Positions 10,391-23,415 of a stretch of 64,000 nucleotides of DNA are shown one piece after another. The stretch is from Pelobates cultripes (lineage: Eukaryota > Chordata > Amphibia > Anura > Pelobatidae): contig OW240918.1 in assembly GCA_933207985.1 (NCBI GenBank), forward strand, positions 110,646,928 to 110,710,927, read 5' to 3'. Numbering within the stretch: position 1 is the first letter of the stretch; each line of letters begins with the position of its first letter. The position numbers were made by a program, and so were the translations under genes. Under the pieces are notes generated by a model. It was not told the origin of the DNA and did no database searches. It worked only from the letters and a program-made list of their open reading frames with translations.

Positions 10391-12700
10391 GTATAATGTG
10401 GACAATAGGCAAAATAACTCTAAAGAATATATTTCAAGATCTAGCTCACGTTAGAACAGGTAATTTCAAACTTTGTACATTAAATGTTCACATCAGGTCT
10501 GTGCGATGTCAGCAGTGCCTGTATCATTAGATGTGTAGTAATGTTTATCTGGTACTGAAGGTCCTTTGATGGATAGTCTTTCATATGGAATATTTCAAAA
10601 ACATATATTTTGACCTTTAGTTGACAGTCTCAGAATAAGTTACAGTTCTTTTCACTTTATAAAACTGATTCAATACCATCACATAGAAGCATCTATAAAA
10701 CGTTAAAAAAAGTTTGGTGGTAGCCAAAATCAGGTAAAACTACAATACTGACTATGAAGAAGTTTGGATAATGTAGCAATATTACTTGAGTACCACCAAT
10801 TGATTAAATAGCCCCAATCAATGCTAGGTAATGGGTATGAAAAACAAGGGAGCATTCGTAATGATCCATGACTATTGTGGTTTCAATTGGCCCGTCTTCC
10901 CATCATCCTCGCCCCTGTTTAAAGTTACCCCCTTACCTTTTTTCTCTCCACTTACTCTCTCCACCCTGTTTTCCCTGTTTACATACTCTCTTATATCACT
11001 TACAATACTCTCTTTAAACCTAATTTGCAACATGATGCCATTTCCGCAAGGGCTACTTACACATCGTGCATTGTAAATTTCCAACATTGCATGGTGTCTA
11101 ATGGAGAGAGAGATACATTTTATCCAGGGGAAGAATATAAGCTGACAGTCCCATATCTCAAAGGCTTGATGACTTCAGTCTATTTAGCAAAGGCAAAACA
11201 TGTCTTGGTTATACATTTCTATATTTAAGTATATGTTTTTGGTACATAGAGGCTATGCATTCAACCTAGCCATGACATTTTTCACATTGAATATTTCGAA
11301 CACCAACAAAATATTTATATTGGTATATTTATATTGGAATATAACTGCTTTTCTAGTGACATGTTTTGTATACAGCAGGTTGAAACGATTATAACAGTTA
11401 TTTCAGTATGTTTTATTCACAAGTTGTATGTGACAAAAAAACCTTTGAGCAAACACTTAAAATAAAGATTATAAAAAAAGGTTCTATAGTGTAAATTCAA
11501 GATGCATTGGATCATATGTGCCATATTACAATATATTTCAGATATTTGCTGGTCCCAGAAGTGGAGCTGGGATAGTTGGGTTGGCATCCTTCCTTCATAT
11601 ATTTGTGTACTCAGTGGCAGAATGTAGAAAGTGCCCTATTGCAAGGTGGTTAAAAGGCAGATCTTCAAAAATTGAGCAATTCCCATAATGCTTTGCCAGC
11701 TGGGCCAAGTGTAAAATGTTGGTGTTTTTATGTATGGACACACACATAATGACACAGATACATATACACTGACAAACACATTTATGCAGATTGACACATT
11801 CTGACAAACACACACGGACACACTGACACACACATACTCAAGTCATAATTTACATAATTAGCCTCTTCTCAACTTCCATACCTGTTGGATACAAGAGGGT
11901 GGCTTCCCAGGGCTCCAGTGGTATTTGGCTGCTAGCTGAAGATTATGGGAGTCTTGGGCTGAAAGGAAGCTGCTCCTTTCCCTTTTTCACTCCTTTTCTG
12001 TAATTTTCTCTCCCTTCTAACATGGCGCTCTGTAAGCTGGGAGAAAGTTACCTGAATTCACTCCCTCCCTGCACTGACAGGGGTTTGGTCGCTCTTAAAG
12101 GTTGGCGACTCTTGACTGGGTTCCTTATCAGAGATGCCCATCGGGTGTGCTTGTGAGCCCCGGTAGTTCTGCCGATGTGCTACATCTTCACAATACAGTG
12201 AAGATGTAGCATCATAATGAGTATGTTCTGTCGCTAGTCAAGAATTTAAATGTGAATTTCCAGTAGGTAGAACACAATTTAATATTTTGCTTGGAACTTG
12301 TTCGAAGTGAAAAATTTTAAACTATTAAGCAGTACATAATATGTATTCAAGAATAGCTAGGTTCCTATTACCATCTATTTTGAAAGCATAAATTTTAAAA
12401 ATTGACTGGCCAGACCACTCTCCTAGAACTTTAAGTTTAAAAGAATAATATTCAGCAAGCACATATAAAACATGTTAAACTACCATTTAATAACAGGTGT
12501 AGAAAATAAAAAATGAGCAGAAACAGTGTTAAACAACTATTATAAAGAAAATTATTCCCGTGATATGTCTTCAGAAATAATATGTAATGCCCATAAGGCT
12601 ACCTTGCGTGGTCATTATATAAAATATTTCCTTTGGAAAAGGAACTATATCATTTATAATAAGTTTAGCACATCAACTTTAGTTGGAGCACTTATTAAAT
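10391..12700. other. No gene seen
   Basis: Only short frames without recognisable domains. A CA-rich tract at 11735-11840 is followed by sequence that recalls the 3.3-kb repeat. I see no transposon end or RNA gene. Confidence 0.45.
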
Positions 12701-13171
12701 AAAAGAATGTGAAAATAAATATTATAAGATTGGACCACGATAAGGAGATTAAAGCAAACATTTTACTCAAAAGGACACAAAGCGTCTTCTGTGTTGGCCA
12801 ACAATTTGTGACAGTCAACTATTATTTCTAGAATAGAATATCTTTTGGATAATGGAGCGAAGAAGGTGACTTATTCAAATGTTTGTGTATGTTTGCTTCA
12901 AATTATGAGTTTCTTTATATTCTAAAAACTTTTCTTAATACTCCTCAATCCACTTACGAAAAAATAAAATAAATTCTTGATAAAATCCTAATAGGTACAA
13001 TTCATCAAGAACATATAGCATCTTTGGAGAAGGATATAACCTTATTTGAAGTTCCAAGAGCCATTAAAAAATACCCCAACTAATAAATCCCCAGGCACAG
13101 ATGGATTGAATAGTTTATATTATAAAACATTTTCTGATATATTGCCCCACAATTAGTTATATTATTTCATT

Positions 13172-13270
13172 CATATAATAATAATAATAATAATAATAAC
13201 AAAGCATTTAACCCGGAAAGGTACATTCAGATTACTCTGGTTTTCAAGAACGTCCTGGGGAGGGATGTTA
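13172..13270. repeat. (ATA)n microsatellite plus short repeat tail in the LINE
   Basis: ATAATAATAATAATAATAAT at 13179-13198 is followed by AACAAAGCATTTAACCCGGAAAGGTACATTC and on to GTCCTGGGGAGGG. The block separates two parts of the LINE reading frame, so it is an insertion, probably the end of a short retroposon. Confidence 0.5.
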
Positions 13271-14229
13271 CCATAAGACGAATGTATACATGTCACAAGA
13301 GGCACTAAAAGACCCAATTGTCACAAAACCGAAACTTGGAAAAGCACCAAATACATGTTCGCACTTTAGACCTATCTCCCTGATGAATAATAATACAAAA
13401 TTATACTCTGAAATTCTAGCCAATAGCTTAAATAATTTAGTTCCTTATTTAATCAATAGTATTCAGGTGGGATTAGTATAGATAGGCCTTTGATAGTACC
13501 AGACTTACCATAATAATTAATCTTGCACCCCTTCTCTGCTTCTTTCCTTGGATGTGGAGAAGTTGTATGACAGGACTCATTGGAATTTTTGAAGACAAGT
13601 GTTAATGGCTATGGCGTTCCTTTTATCATTTATTAATGCTATATTTGCATTATATAGTCCTCCTATTGCGAGAGTCTCCTCATCTGGATATGTGTCCGAT
13701 AGTTTTGCTTTGTCTGAAGGGGGTTGTCCCCTGTCACCACTGCTTTTCATTTCGGCCATAGAGACACTTGCAATTAAAATCAGAGGAGATACGGATATTG
13801 CAGGAATTAATATTAACAACCACACACATAAAATCGGGCTTATTTGCTGTTAATATAATTCTGCCTTTAAAAAATCTTATAGGTTCATTACCCCATTTAA
13901 TTGGCGTCCTTATAAAATTTAGCAATATCTCTTACTACAAGTTAAATATTAATAAGACACAAACTTTCTTTTCATATTCTGTTAATAGAATTGGCTGATC
14001 TAAAATCATCCAATTTTGGCAAGAGAATCCTATATTTCTCTACTGGTAGTTAAATTGTCAAAAAAAATTAAATGGTATGTTTTTATTATATTTTGAAAAA
14101 ACATGTTCTGAACTTGACAGATTGGAAACTTTGGAATTGTAGTGGCTAGGCAGAAAATCACCTTAAAAATGTATATGTTCCCAAAGATGCATTATTGAAT
14201 CAGAACAATACCTTTTAAATATTCTGAAT

Positions 14230-14480
14230 GGTTATTAATGGAGAAATACGTTATTGCACCACAGGTACTTTCTGACTTGATGTGGGAACCTAGAGAGACC
14301 AACACAAAGATGGTCTAATTCGGCCACATGATAAGTCTCCAAGCCCAGGGGGAATCCGTACCCGAGGGGATGCCCAAAGGTGGGATAACTGAGTCGGGAG
14401 TGGGAGACCCTGATGGCCAACGGGGTAATACCAAAATTTCCACATCACACGTAGGCTGTGCCACAACCCTGTAAGCAGAG
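14230..14480. other. Unidentified segment interrupting the LINE
   Basis: The LINE reading is lost here. The segment is less AT-rich than its surroundings and contains GTGGGAGACCCTGATGG, GGGGTAATACC and GTAGGCTGTG. These words recall the 3' half of 5S rRNA, but the spacing is wrong and the 5' half does not match. It could be a decayed short retroposon. Confidence 0.3.
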
Positions 14481-15110
14481 ATCTCAATATACCCTTTTAG
14501 AAAAAATGGGCTTTATCTACTTCAAAGAGGGAGTTCACATGTTGGTTCCCTGTAGTATGGTAAGGTGAGGAGGAGGGGGAGTGGAGGAATTAGGAGCAAA
14601 TGAGGAAGTTATACACAAGATTTAGTTCACCCTAAATCTCCATTGTTAGTTTGCTTTTCTGTTTTTCCCTCATATCTACAATATGTCTGATTTATACAAT
14701 TAACTACTAAACAGAAATGTCCGCTTTATATGACACCACCATGAAAAAATAAAGAATTTAAATAATCCAAATCAAAAACAGGTGGGTATTGATGTAAAGA
14801 GTATATAAAAAAAAATGGGAAGAGCAATTGCTGATTGATATAGATCTATCGAACTGGTTAAAACGTGTTAATCAATGCTCAAACAATTCTCAAGAATCAC
14901 TGTAAAATATTGTACAAATGGCATTTAAAGAAAAAAGTTCCCAGAACATCAGAGAAGAGCTTGAAAAAACTGTTGGAGTTATTGTGGAGGTGTGGGCATT
15001 ATGACCCATATTTTGCCTATTTTGATTGCCCCAAATTCTATTTTACTAAGGTATTGAAACACCATTCCGAAAGAAAAAAATGTTGCCATGGTATTGGTAA
15101 ATAAAAGTTA

Positions 15111-15344
15111 TAGACTAACTTTCATGAAAACTTCTATATATGCTCAGCTAAGCCATACATGGGATGCATAAGTTCAAGAAATAAAGAGAAATACTAGATG
15201 AAGTGATATTTTTTTTTTTGATACTTTTTTCTTGGTACTATAAACAGTACAAGATTTTTCTTTTGGTCACTATGCATATATTGTTGACTGTTTTTTTAAC
15301 AGCTATTTAATTGTGAGAATGGTCATGGCTGTGCACAGTTTATA
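15111..15344. other. No gene seen
   Basis: A short AT-rich gap between two LINE copies with no recognisable content. Confidence 0.4.
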
Positions 15345-15380
<36 letters not shown>

Positions 15381-16438
15381 GTTATTTATATAGCGCCATC
15401 AAATTCCACAGTGCTTTACAATGGGTGGACGAACAGACATGTAGTTGTAACCAAACAAGTTGGACACACAGGAACAGAGGGGTTGAGAGCCCTCCTCAAT
15501 GAGCTTACATTCTAGAGGGAGTGGGGTAAAATGACACAAAAAGGTAAGGATAGTATTAGACTAGTGACAGTTGCAGAAGAGGAATCAGTCAGGAGCTATT
15601 AACAGTTTAATTGATACGCTTTTATGAAGAAGTGGGTTTTTAATGATTTTTTGAAGGAGTGGAGACTGGGTGAGCATCTAACAGAGGAGGGAAGCAAGTT
15701 CCACAGGAACGGTGCAGCCCTCGAGAAATCTTGAAGGCGAGCATCAGAGGTGGGAGTACGGACAGAAGATAGACATAAGTCTTCAGCAGATTGTCAGGGC
15801 CTAGACGGGACATAGTTGTGTATAAGGAAGGATAGATAGGTGGGAGCAGCATTATGTAGCGATTTGAAAGCAAGAACCAGAATTTTAAATTGAGCTCTAT
15901 ATTTAATAGGAAGCCAATGTAGGGACTGACAGAAGGGTGAGGCATGGGAGGTGCGGGTGGACAGGAAGATGAGCCTCGCTGCCGCATTCATTATGGACTG
16001 TAATGGCGCAAGTTGGGAGCACGTAAGACCACTAAGAAGTGGATTACAGTAGTCAAGACGAGAAAGGACAGTGGAATGGACCAACACCTTAGTCGCATCT
16101 GGCGGATGCGGGCAATGTTTTTGAGATGGAAATTACAAGATTTGGCGATAGAGTGAACATGAGGCTTGAAGGAGAGGTCAGAGTCAAAGAGAACACCTAG
16201 GCTGCAAGCCTGCATGGTGGAGCTGATGGTAGCACCGTTGACTTGGAGGGAGACAGACACAGGAGTAACAACGCTTGAGGGCGGAAAGACCAGAATTTCA
16301 GTTTTGGTCAAGTTTAGTTTAAGGAAGTGGGCAGCCATCCAGTTAGAAATAGCAGAGAGGCAGTCAGAGACACTAGTCAAGAGGGACGGAGAGAGATCAG
16401 GAGAGGACAGGTAGATTTGCATGTCATCTGCATAGAAA
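15345..16438 (-). pseudogene. L2-clade LINE, 5'-truncated, 3' end with (ATT)n tail
   Basis: The minus strand encodes the C-terminal part of an L2-clade reverse transcriptase. It begins at the catalytic box FYADDMQIYLSS (YADD codons at 16423-16434), then ISNWMAAHFLKLNLTKTE, LGVLFDSDLSF, RLDYCNPLLSGL, QNAAARLI-like residues and LHWLPIKYRAQFKIL. Frameshifts split it into at least three frames. The 3' untranslated part has the TATAGCGCCATCAAATTCC box and ends in an ATT repeat at 15345-15380. The copy is cut immediately upstream of the YADD box, as expected from incomplete reverse transcription. Confidence 0.85.
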
Positions 16439-17662
16439 TTATATTGTATTGCATCTCCTTGTTTTACTCCCTTTCCCTTTCCTTTTTCCCTTTCCTTTTT
16501 ATATTTACCCCGTATTGTATTATTGTATACTTTTTACAATATATATTTTGCTATGTTTAAAATTTACAAAACCTTAAATTGGAAGAACTTGAAAAGAAGT
16601 GGAACATTTGTTTGAAAAAATCCTACTCTTGTACATAAGTTTGGCAATCACTGAATACTTTACAAAAAAAAAAAATCAATTTAAGAAAGCAATGACCTGC
16701 TAATAATAGGTTACATTTGTGTTGGAAAAATTATTGTACACGTATTGCTTAGTAACATTCCATGGGTGATATAAATGTGGAAGGAAACATTCTAACAATG
16801 GTTGTTAGGGAAAATAACCCCACTTTTTTTTGTTCTAGGTTTTTTTCTGTGCTTATGTAAAATGTATTGTTAATTTTCGTCATGTTTCAAGTTTGTATTT
16901 CCTGTATTGCCGTATCTGACGCACACAGGTAAGCTGCAGTTCACGGGGTCTTCAATGGTAAGCTTGCAACAGAATCACTAATGAAATACCGGTAGAATAC
17001 TAGTTTTCAGGTACTTCACTTACATGAACATGTTCATGAGAATTTTAGTCCTGAATTATCTATTTGCAGCTACTTAGTTTGTAATTTCGAAGTAGTAATA
17101 ATGAAATATAACATTGATACTCATCTATTAACTACCACATTGCATTCTGCTCTATAAGATAAAACTCCCACTTTCTTTACAAAAAAATGGTTGAAACAAT
17201 GTGTCTGGATTATAGTAGGCAAATTCGATAATGCTTTATCATATATATGAGAACTATATGGGAAAATATTATTTATGAGCTATATTATTTATGAGCTATA
17301 TTACATAGCCAGATATCCATTGTGTGACTCACCTCTACAATTCCCTCTTCTCCTAGTGACGTAAAGAAATATACGTCTAAACTAAAGGGCTTCCATTTAA
17401 ATGCATAAAATAAATAACATATATTCCAGAATGAAAAGTCTACTTTATAATATCCCAGTTGGAGGACTGGAAGATGCTTTTATTTATTTATTTATTTATT
17501 TATTATTTAATGTAATCATAACATGCCTCTAAATTATAGTTGGCCAAGGGGAAATCAACCACTTTGACCCCACCTTGCTAGTGGGTCCTAGTGAACACCA
17601 ACACCATACTTTGATATTTTTACATGTTATTTACATATTGTCAGTTGCAGTACTGTTAGGAT
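16439..17662. other. AT-rich stretch, no gene seen
   Basis: No domain, RNA gene or complete repeat is recognised. A (TTTA)n microsatellite lies at 17478-17510. ATTATTTATGAGCTAT is duplicated in tandem near 17265-17300. Confidence 0.45.
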
Positions 17663-17666
17663 TTAA

Positions 17667-17970
17667 GGGATACTCCAAGACCCATAACCAGTACAGCCTG
17701 CTCTAGTGAATATGATGACAGTAGTACTGTGGACCCTTTTCTTGGTAATGGAGCAAACCTTTTTGCTACGGTTTGCTTTTCCACCTGAGTCCTCTATAGC
17801 CGGTGACCTCCATCCGTCTTCTGCAACTTTGTTGTTCCTGCAGGCCATTCATTGGCTGAGAGTGTCAGCTGTGCTCTCTCAGCCAATAAATACATCTCTG
17901 TTCATAGCAATAAGCAAAGAATAACATTAGCAAATGACTGAAGTGTTCATGGTGCTTTGAGTAACCCTTT
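17667..17970. mobile_element. Degraded T2-type element
   Basis: The left end TTAAGGGATACTCCAAGACCCATAACCAG at 17663 and the right end CATGGTGCTTTGAGTAACCCTTTA near 17970 are inverted and match T2-type ends with several changes. The right TTAA is lost. CAATGGC/GGCCATTCATTGGCTGAGAG and CTCTCAGCCAAT form an internal hairpin. Confidence 0.6.
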
Positions 17971-19359
17971 ATTTTAGTGATGGCTATACGGAGAGTTCGG
18001 TAGGTAATGCATGAATTGTAAGAGTTTTGAGATTAGGATTTTTTCCATTAGGTTATTGCATGTAGATCAGGTTAGCATGATCTTAGTCTAGGTTAATCTA
18101 GAAACTGGTGGTCTTGAAACACATTATTTTGCACTGGACTCATGTGTGCTCTTACCAGCAACATGTCTTAGCAAGAGATATGCACCTATCCCTCAAGTCA
18201 GTTATTAGTTTTACAAATCTTCAACATTTCTAAAAGTATTTCATGACATTGGAAAGCAGAATTATCTGGTCTCTGCTGCTCTTTAAAAGGTGGTGATAAA
18301 ATACATTGAAAAAGTAGCGTATACGGCATAGATCACTGATATGTCCAAAAAGTAGGATATACCTTTAGCTATGCCTTAAAAGTTACTCACCAGTACAAGG
18401 CTGTAGAGTTCATGGCACACTCACCAGGGATACATTTTACTTGCCAGGGTTACATTTTCACGATGGCTAGTGGCGAGTGAGAATTTTGAGCCCTGGTTAA
18501 ACAATTATAGCTTTATTATGTTTAACACAAAAGGAAAGTAAAATGTGTTATAATAATATAGAAGACACTGAAAGGTTAAACATTTAGTTCTTTAAAATAC
18601 AGTTTGTTGCATTATTTTCCTTTTTATACATTTTTAGCATATGCAGGTAACAGCTATATCAACTGGAGAAGGTTATAGAAGTTTTTTTTATGAATTAGAG
18701 TTCATAAATTTTACCCTTCCTATAGATGGTTTTTTTTTGTTTCCAGCAGGCCTCCTGAACATAAAACTTGGAATGACTGCTTAGAGAAACACAAGACAAT
18801 CTACTCTCTCATCATAATTTAAGGAGTAACATATATATATTTTTCAATTTGTAGTGCAGGCACTTGACACATTTTGACATCATGTGACAAAATAGAATCA
18901 CATGACTATAAAAAGCTGAGAGGTTTATGCATGAATACTTCCTGTCTGGGGACCTTGTCATTTAAGACAATCACTCGATTTCCTGTAGGAAAAAAAATGA
19001 GAACATAAAACTGTAATGTGATCAATATGATTTTAACTGCAAATGAAATAAAGAAAATGGTAGTAGGAATACTAATATAGCTCATACAATTAAATACAAC
19101 TTGAGACTTGCTCCTTGTATTCTTAATGAATTCAGAAATCTGCCTATCTTGGCTGTGCCATAAGTTTTCATTATTAAGTTAATTTAATTTGACATCTATG
19201 TAATGGAAAAGTGATTTTGTTTTCTTAAGACAGTTGTCTCTCATACGCACTTAGGAGATTAGCTAGACAGTTAATAATTGTTGTAATAATAAGAGGTTCA
19301 CAGATATACAAGATATATCAACATAAAATTGTCTATTAGAGGTCTTGCACATATGTATA

Positions 19360-19365
<6 letters not shown>
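17971..19365. other. No gene seen
   Basis: AT-rich DNA with short frames only. No recognised repeat or RNA gene. Confidence 0.45.
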
Positions 19366-19390
<25 letters not shown>

Positions 19391-19413
19391 GTAGCTGATT
19401 ATATATATGTATA
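19366..19413. repeat. (TG)n(TA)n microsatellite
   Basis: TGTGTGTGTGTATATATATA tract ends right at the TA target site of the Tc1-like element that follows. Confidence 0.85.
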
Positions 19414-20995
19414 CAGTCAGGTCCATAAATATTGGGACATCGACACAATTATAATCTTTTTGGCTGTATACACCAACACAATGGGTTTGAAATGAAACAA
19501 ACAAGATGTGCTTTAACTGCAGACTTTCAGCTTTAATTTGAGGGTATTTACATCCAAATCAGGTGAACGGTGTAGAAATTACAACAGTTTGTATATGTGC
19601 CTCCCACTTTTCATGGGACCAAAAGTAATGGGACAATTGGCTGCTCAGCTGTTCCATGGCCAGGTGTGTGTTATTTCCTCATTATCCCATTTACAAGGAG
19701 CAGATAAAAGGTCCAGAGTTCATTTCAAGTGTGCCATTTGCATTTGGAATATGTTGCTGTCAACTCTCAATATGAGATCCAAAGAGCTGTCACTATCACT
19801 GAAGCAAGCAATCATTAGGCTGAAAAAACAAAACAAACCCATCAGAGAGATAGCAAAAACATTAGGTGTGACATCCTTAAAAAGAAAGAACGCACCGGTG
19901 AGCTCAGCAACACCAAAAGACCCGGAAGACCACGGAAAACAACTGTGGTGGATGACCGAAGAATTATTTCCCTGGTGAAGAAAACACCCTTCACAACAGT
20001 TGGCCAGATCAAGAACACTCTTCAGGAGGTAGGTGTATGTGTGTCAAAGTCAACAATCAAGAGAAGACTTCACCAGAGTGAATACAGAGGGTTCACCACA
20101 AAAAGTAAACCATTGGTGAGCCTCAAAAACAGAAAGGCCAGATTAGAGTTTGCCAAACAACATCTAAAAAAGCCTTCACAGTTCTGGAACAACATCCTAT
20201 GGACAGATGAGACCAAGATCAACTTGTACCAAAGTGATGGGAAGAGCAGAGTATGGAGAAGGAAAGGAACTGCTCATGATCCAAAGCATACCACCTCATC
20301 AGTGAAGCATGGTGGTGGTAGTGTCATGGTGTGGGCATGTATGACTGCCAATGGAAATGGTTCTCTTGTATTTATTGATGACGTGACTGCTGACAAAAGC
20401 AGCAGGATGAATTCTGAAGTGTTTCGGGCAATATTATCTGCTCATATTCAGCCAAATGCTTCAGAACTCACTGGACGGTGCTTCACAGTGCAGATGGACA
20501 ATGACCCGAAGCATACTGTAAAAGCAACCAAAGAGTTTTTTAAGGGAAAGAAGTGGAATGTTATGCAATGGCCAAGTCAATCACCTGACCTGAATCCGAT
20601 TGAGCATGCATTTCACTTGATGAAGACAAAACCGAAGGCCTGGCAGAGCATCACCAGGGATGAAACCCAGTGTCTGGTGATGTCTATGTGTTCCAGACTT
20701 CAGGCTGTAATTGACTGCAAAGGATTTGCAACCTTGTATTAAAAAGTGAAAGTTTGATTTATGACTGTTAATCTGTCCCATTACTTTTGGTCCCTTAAAA
20801 AGGAGGAGGCACATATACAAACTGTTGTAATTCCTACAACGTTCACCTGATTTGGATGTAAATACCTTAAAATTAAAGCTGAAAGTCTGCAGTTAAAGCA
20901 CATCTTGTTTGTTTCATTTCTAACCCATTGTGTTGGTGAATACAGCCAAAAAGATTAGAATTGTGTCGATGTCCCAATATTTATGGACCTGACTG
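19414..20995 (+). mobile_element. Full-length Tc1-like transposon, copy A
   Basis: The element starts CAGTCAGGTCCATAAATATT and ends in its inverted counterpart, AATATTTATGGACCTGACTG, flanked by TA at 19412-19413 and 20996-20997. The terminal inverted repeats are long, about 225 bp, and include the GTTTGTATATGTGCCTCC block next to the transposase. TA targets and long inverted repeats around a DD34E transposase are typical of Tc1-like elements. A second, independently damaged copy is at 39403-42793. Confidence 0.93.
19772..20742 (+). pseudogene. Tc1-like transposase, frameshifted
   Basis: The start ATG at 19772 opens MRSKELSLSLKQAIIRL, followed by a paired-type helix-turn-helix region. Compared with copy B, 19 bases are missing at 19870/19871 (copy B has GCCAAATCAACTATTTGGA there). 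This removes part of the DNA-binding domain and shifts the frame. The rest reads correctly from about 19945 and keeps the DD34E catalytic residues: WTDET, QMDNDPKH and SPDLNPIE, with 34 residues between the second D and the E. The stop is at 20740-20742. The catalytic half is uninterrupted, but no full-length transposase can be made. Confidence 0.9.
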
Positions 20996-20997
20996 TA

Positions 20998-23190
20998 TTT
21001 ACCTCCAGATGAACATGTTTGTCCTGATGAAAGTTCTGTACAAGAACTTATGGAGCCATGACATTTTTTTATTAAATAAAGTTAGATTTTTTTTTTTTAA
21101 ATCCTTAGGGTGTAGATCATGGTATAAAATGCTTATATAAATAAAACAAGTACAGTGGAGTGAAATGGTACCTCTGCATGTACAAATGGTTGACATGCTT
21201 ACCATTATCTAAGGATGAAAAAAAAATAAAAAAAGACTGCGAACACAAGGCTCAGTAGTGTGGGATGTGCAATAATCTCACATGCCTTCTAACGCCATAA
21301 AAAACAGTCAGAAAGGATAGTACTACGGGTGCTAAATTCAATACCTTAGGATGCGTAGTTAACTCACTCGCCTACTATTACTGTGACTATATCATGTCTC
21401 AACATATGGGATTCACTCAAATGGCTATAGCTACCGTAACAGAAACTTACCTTACCCAGCTCTCTAAGAGCTCTTAATAGTTGACATCTTTCAGTGATAT
21501 CTCCAAAAATATAAATATCACACTGAAGCTACCGAAAACTGTAGTAGTCCTGGTGCTTAGAGTGTTCCTTTAATAGCTGTTTTGTATTATGTATGTTGTG
21601 CAACTTTTTTCTATCCTCTGTCTTTCTACAATTTTAGACAGGCCTTGATGTAATGTTGTTGAAGAAGATTTTAAAATTTTATATTTTAGGACAAACTTTA
21701 AAAATAATTGAATATTAGGAAAATTATTTTCATTTTGTAATATTGTGATATTATATGTGTGTATGTGTGATATGTTTTTTTTTAAATCCTTTAAAAAGTT
21801 TATCCAAAAATATTAAATTATTTGAAAAACCTATCCAAAAATATTAAACTAACTTTAAAGTTAGTAACCTGAATCTCCCAAATGTTTTTACTATTATTAT
21901 CTGACCCATAAATCCAACAATAGCATGCTAAGGAAGGTCAAAAATACTGGACAAACCGGGAGATAAATCTATTGCTTCGTGACCGGGAGTGTAGACAGTG
22001 TCTATTTTAACACATGTAATATATGGAATATTAACAGTCATATATGCAATGAATAATATTCCTTATTAAGGAATACATATTTACTCCCTAAATTATAATT
22101 ATTGAATATGCTGATCTTCCTAGATTCCATTAATTAAGTGTTTCCATTAATTAATAAGATGTGCTACTACAGTTCTCTAATGTTTAGGGGTATAACATAT
22201 TACCATTTTGATAAAATAACTGTTGATTTGCCATGGGGGCTCCCTCAAATATTTTTCAAGAATCCCCTTTTTTGTTTTGTTTTTTTAATCAGTACCTTTT
22301 GCCACTAGTGGGGTTCTGTTTTTTGGTACATCGGGAAAATAAACTGCATTTTTCACGTAGAAAAAAAATCTAAATTTGTCTCATAACACAGGGATATGGG
22401 AAATCATTGATATCAAAAGCAGTTCTGTTTAACAGTCTTCAAAAAAATGTAAAAATATGTAAAGAAGGGAAAAAGTAGGACAACTGTGCCTACTAAATGA
22501 AAATTACAGAGACTGGTTTTATTCTACAAAATACATTAATATGGCTATGCTTATTCACATCCTTTCCTTCTCTCCATATTTATGTTAATTTGGAATTTAC
22601 TATTATAATAAAGAAGTCTATTTAAATATTTTTCCATGTAACAGGCGTGGAAAATCTAACTATGGGGCATAATGCATACATAGTGTTTCATTTTTGTGAC
22701 AATGCTCTGTATCTTTGCAATCCTGTAGCTTTGCGTTTATTCTGCTGTTCTTTAAGCTTTATTGATCTTTTTGGCAACACCGTAGTGTCATTTTGTTGTT
22801 ATATATTTACCAGTGATAAATGTGATTATTAAACCGGAATATGCACATGTGGATGCAGAGCCAAATAATAGGACAGTCATATATCACTATGATTTCCATT
22901 AGGGGGCAGTATGGAGCTGGCCTCCACTGCCGCTTCCAGTGCCATATCCATTATTGATATATGTATCAGTAAAAGCCACCTGCAGCAACAGTAGGTCGTA
23001 CAATTGCAGATTACATTAGTGTCCCACTGGGAGTGGATGTGGAAATCAGAAGCAGGTAAATCTGAAAATAAATTATATTTACCTGCTTTTTTTAAGCCTG
23101 AAGAATGAGGTAACTGTTTCATTCAAAGATAAAGCTTTTGAATAACACAGTTGACTCAAATTGATGCATGTCCCTTTAAGCAAGCAGACA
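20998..23190. other. AT-rich stretch, no gene seen
   Basis: A T2-type right end (TAGAGTGTTCCTTTAA) lies at about 21557-21574, with its other end not found. A local duplication of TATCCAAAAATATTAAA occurs near 21802-21848. No coding sequence or RNA gene was recognised. Confidence 0.45.
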
Positions 23191-23341
23191 TTTGGATGAT
23201 AGAAACATAGAAACCTAAAATGTGATGGCAGATAAGAACCATTCAGCCCATCTAGCCTGCTCAATTTTCTAAATACTCTCATTAGTCCCTGGCCTTATCT
23301 TATAGTTAGGATATCTGTATGCCTATCCCATGCATGCTTAA

Positions 23342-23411
23342 CCCCTTAAGGACCAAACTTCTGGAATAAAAGCGAATCATGATGTCACACATGTCATGTG
23401 TCCTCAAGGGG
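23342..23411. mobile_element. Small palindromic TTAA MITE (first of pair)
   Basis: A 70-bp element, CCCCTTAAGGACC to CCTCAAGGGG, flanked by TTAA (23338-23341 and 23412-23415). It shares ends and a central TGTCACACATGTCATG block with copies at 23940, 48500 and 58710. Confidence 0.85.
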
Positions 23412-23415
23412 TTAA

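Larger units (their letters stand above)
12700..15110 (+). pseudogene. Old L1/Tx1-type LINE, RT region
   Basis: Broken frames read as the reverse transcriptase of an L1/Tx1-clade LINE. Seen in order are NKSPGTDG near 13080, FRPISLMN near 13365, SLDVEKLYDR near 13545, GCPLSPLLF near 13725, a degraded catalytic FADD box reading FAVN near 13845, and a C-terminal part with WRCG...FDCPK near 14990. Stops and frameshifts are frequent, so the copy is old. It is interrupted at about 13172-13270 by an (ATA)n-headed repeat and at about 14230-14480 by an unidentified segment. The order of domains and plus-strand reading support one LINE copy; the exact clade is inferred. Confidence 0.65.

Noticed and set aside
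14380..14460. 5S rRNA gene
   Set aside because: Only scattered words match and the internal promoter region in the 5' half is absent.
13179..15380. Microsatellites (ATA)n and (ATT)n as independent features
   Set aside because: Both sit at retroposon ends and are best read as LINE or SINE tails.
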